A DNA stretch of 64,000 nucleotides from Paraburkholderia tuberum STM678 (GTDB lineage: Bacteria > Pseudomonadota > Gammaproteobacteria > Burkholderiales > Burkholderiaceae): positions 29,136-93,135 of the forward strand of contig NZ_CADFGP010000033.1 of NCBI RefSeq assembly GCF_902833905.1, read 5' to 3'. Below the pieces are notes generated by a model. The model worked only from the letters and a program-made list of their open reading frames with translations. It was not told the DNA's origin and made no database searches. Position 1 is the first letter of the stretch, and every line of letters begins with the position of its first letter. Shown one piece after another: positions 63,272-64,000 of the stretch. The position numbers and the translations under genes are program-made.

Positions 63272-63943
63272 GTTGTTCTACTGATTCAAGTCGGTCGGCG
63301 CTCTCATCGCCGAAAGGAGATCCCGGAAGCGTTCTGCCCTATGCGGCTCGAGTTTGGCTCCGTTCGCCCGAACTCTTTTTTGCGAGTGACATAATACGAC
63401 GATTTTCCCGGCGCAGGGCTCCGTTCGCGAGCTTGGCGAGGCCATCGAGTGATCTGCGTAACCAACCCAAGTATCAGGCTTATTTCGCAGCCGTCGTATT
63501 GAAAAGGCGACAGGCGAGAAATGGTAATTCAAGAGGGTTTGATACAAATGTTGATTAACAGGTGCGTGCTGCAATGTCATGCGCACGCATTCATTACTCG
63601 ATGGAGGGTACTAGCATACTTTCCGCGCAAGTGGCAAGAGTACAGCCGATCAAAGGCTGCTGAGCGGCGATCATCAAACAGGCTGCCACTTCGTCGGCTC
63701 TGCATCCGACACCAGCCCCAGAACTCGAATCCGGTGAACGGCAGCAAAGGCCGGCAACTTGCCGACCAACTCGGCGAGACGAGCGTCCGTTACAGAGACG
63801 AGCGGCCGTTACACCCCGACGGACTAAACCGCTCGCGCGGTAATGGGCTACGGCTTTGGGTAGTGGTAACGGAAGGGAAACCGACTCTGTTTTCATGTTG
63901 ATCGGCGAGGCAATCCGCCTCGTCATTCAACGGGAGCAGAGCC
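63272..63943. other. non-coding stretch between defence cassette and integrase
   Basis: 672 bases. The promoter of the leftward cassette must lie at its left side. Its right part (about 63700-63940) probably contains the end of the element to which the integrase at 63944 belongs. No gene supported. Confidence 0.4.
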
Positions 63944-64000
63944 ATGAGTCAGACCCTCCAGCCTATCAGCCCGCGGCGCCAGCGCATGATCGACGACATG
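63944..64000 (+). CDS. tyrosine integrase, N-terminal start (runs off right edge)
   Basis: 19 residues in the window, MSQTLQPISPRRQRMIDDM, behind GGGAG. This start is typical of the XerC/D-like integrase that accompanies IS91-type transposases in proteobacteria (LxPLRQRMIDDMR). The rest is outside. Assignment rests on the short N-terminus only. Confidence 0.6.
   Translation, partial: MSQTLQPISPRRQRMIDDM

Noticed and set aside
63164..63901. several short open frames before the right-edge integrase
   Set aside because: None has a binding site or recognisable sequence, and they overlap the start region of the large cassette gene or the element end.

Overview
The window looks like an accessory or plasmid-type region of a Burkholderiaceae bacterium (Burkholderia, Paraburkholderia or Caballeronia type). 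Reasons: GC-rich codon usage, a decayed Burkholderia-type porin, remnants of polyhydroxyalkanoate (PHA) genes, a short H-NS-like protein with the YRDP..GATWSGRGRAP signature, an imuA-imuB-dnaE2 cassette, paired 16-bp palindromes of the shape used as secondary-replicon centromeres in Burkholderia, and a very high load of nested mobile elements. No rRNA, tRNA or CRISPR array was seen.

Layout. 0-4.2 kb: two tandem GlxA-type regulators (the first runs off the left edge), a small orphan gene, a strong terminator and a porin pseudogene. 4.2-10.1 kb: an IS21-like element whose istA is split by a three-recombinase (RIT) element with perfect 34-bp inverted ends. 10.2-15.5 kb: a methyltransferase gene, a serine recombinase, and a graveyard of broken genes: an IS6-family transposase fragment, a frameshifted phasin, a phaB truncated and fused in frame to cspA, two damaged type III secretion chaperone genes and an IS30 fragment. 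15.5-25.2 kb: the 3' part of a group II intron cut by an 8.75-kb Tn3-family transposon of the Tn4651 type (tnpT, tnpS, tnpA plus passenger genes). Its right end carries a second, degenerate tnpT tail. 25.2-28.8 kb: two related ISNCY-type insertion sequences, with a repeated hairpin on either side of the pair.

28.9-56.4 kb is a block of mostly small Burkholderia-type genes that includes a DNA-repair set. imuA and imuB sit behind a LexA box. dnaE2 is interrupted by an IS3-family element with a 3-bp target duplication and also carries a C9-tract frameshift. Ku overlaps a MerR/TPR-like gene. ligD has lost its N-terminal phosphoesterase part and the middle of its polymerase domain. A SRAP (YedK-type) protein, an H-NS-like protein and a YqaE-type membrane peptide complete the block. 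Translesion synthesis and end joining are therefore each partly encoded but carry a broken enzyme. A 760-residue flavoprotein with a helical-repeat C-terminus (43964-46246) looks recently acquired.

56.8-63.3 kb holds the most striking locus: a two-gene, translationally coupled cassette. It encodes a 1629-residue protein with a NERD nuclease-like domain, two kinase-like domains and an SF1 helicase, and a 509-residue partner of unknown function. The architecture recalls kinase-helicase anti-phage systems such as Mokosh, but I could not match it exactly. The right edge enters a tyrosine integrase next to this cassette, consistent with a mobile defence island.
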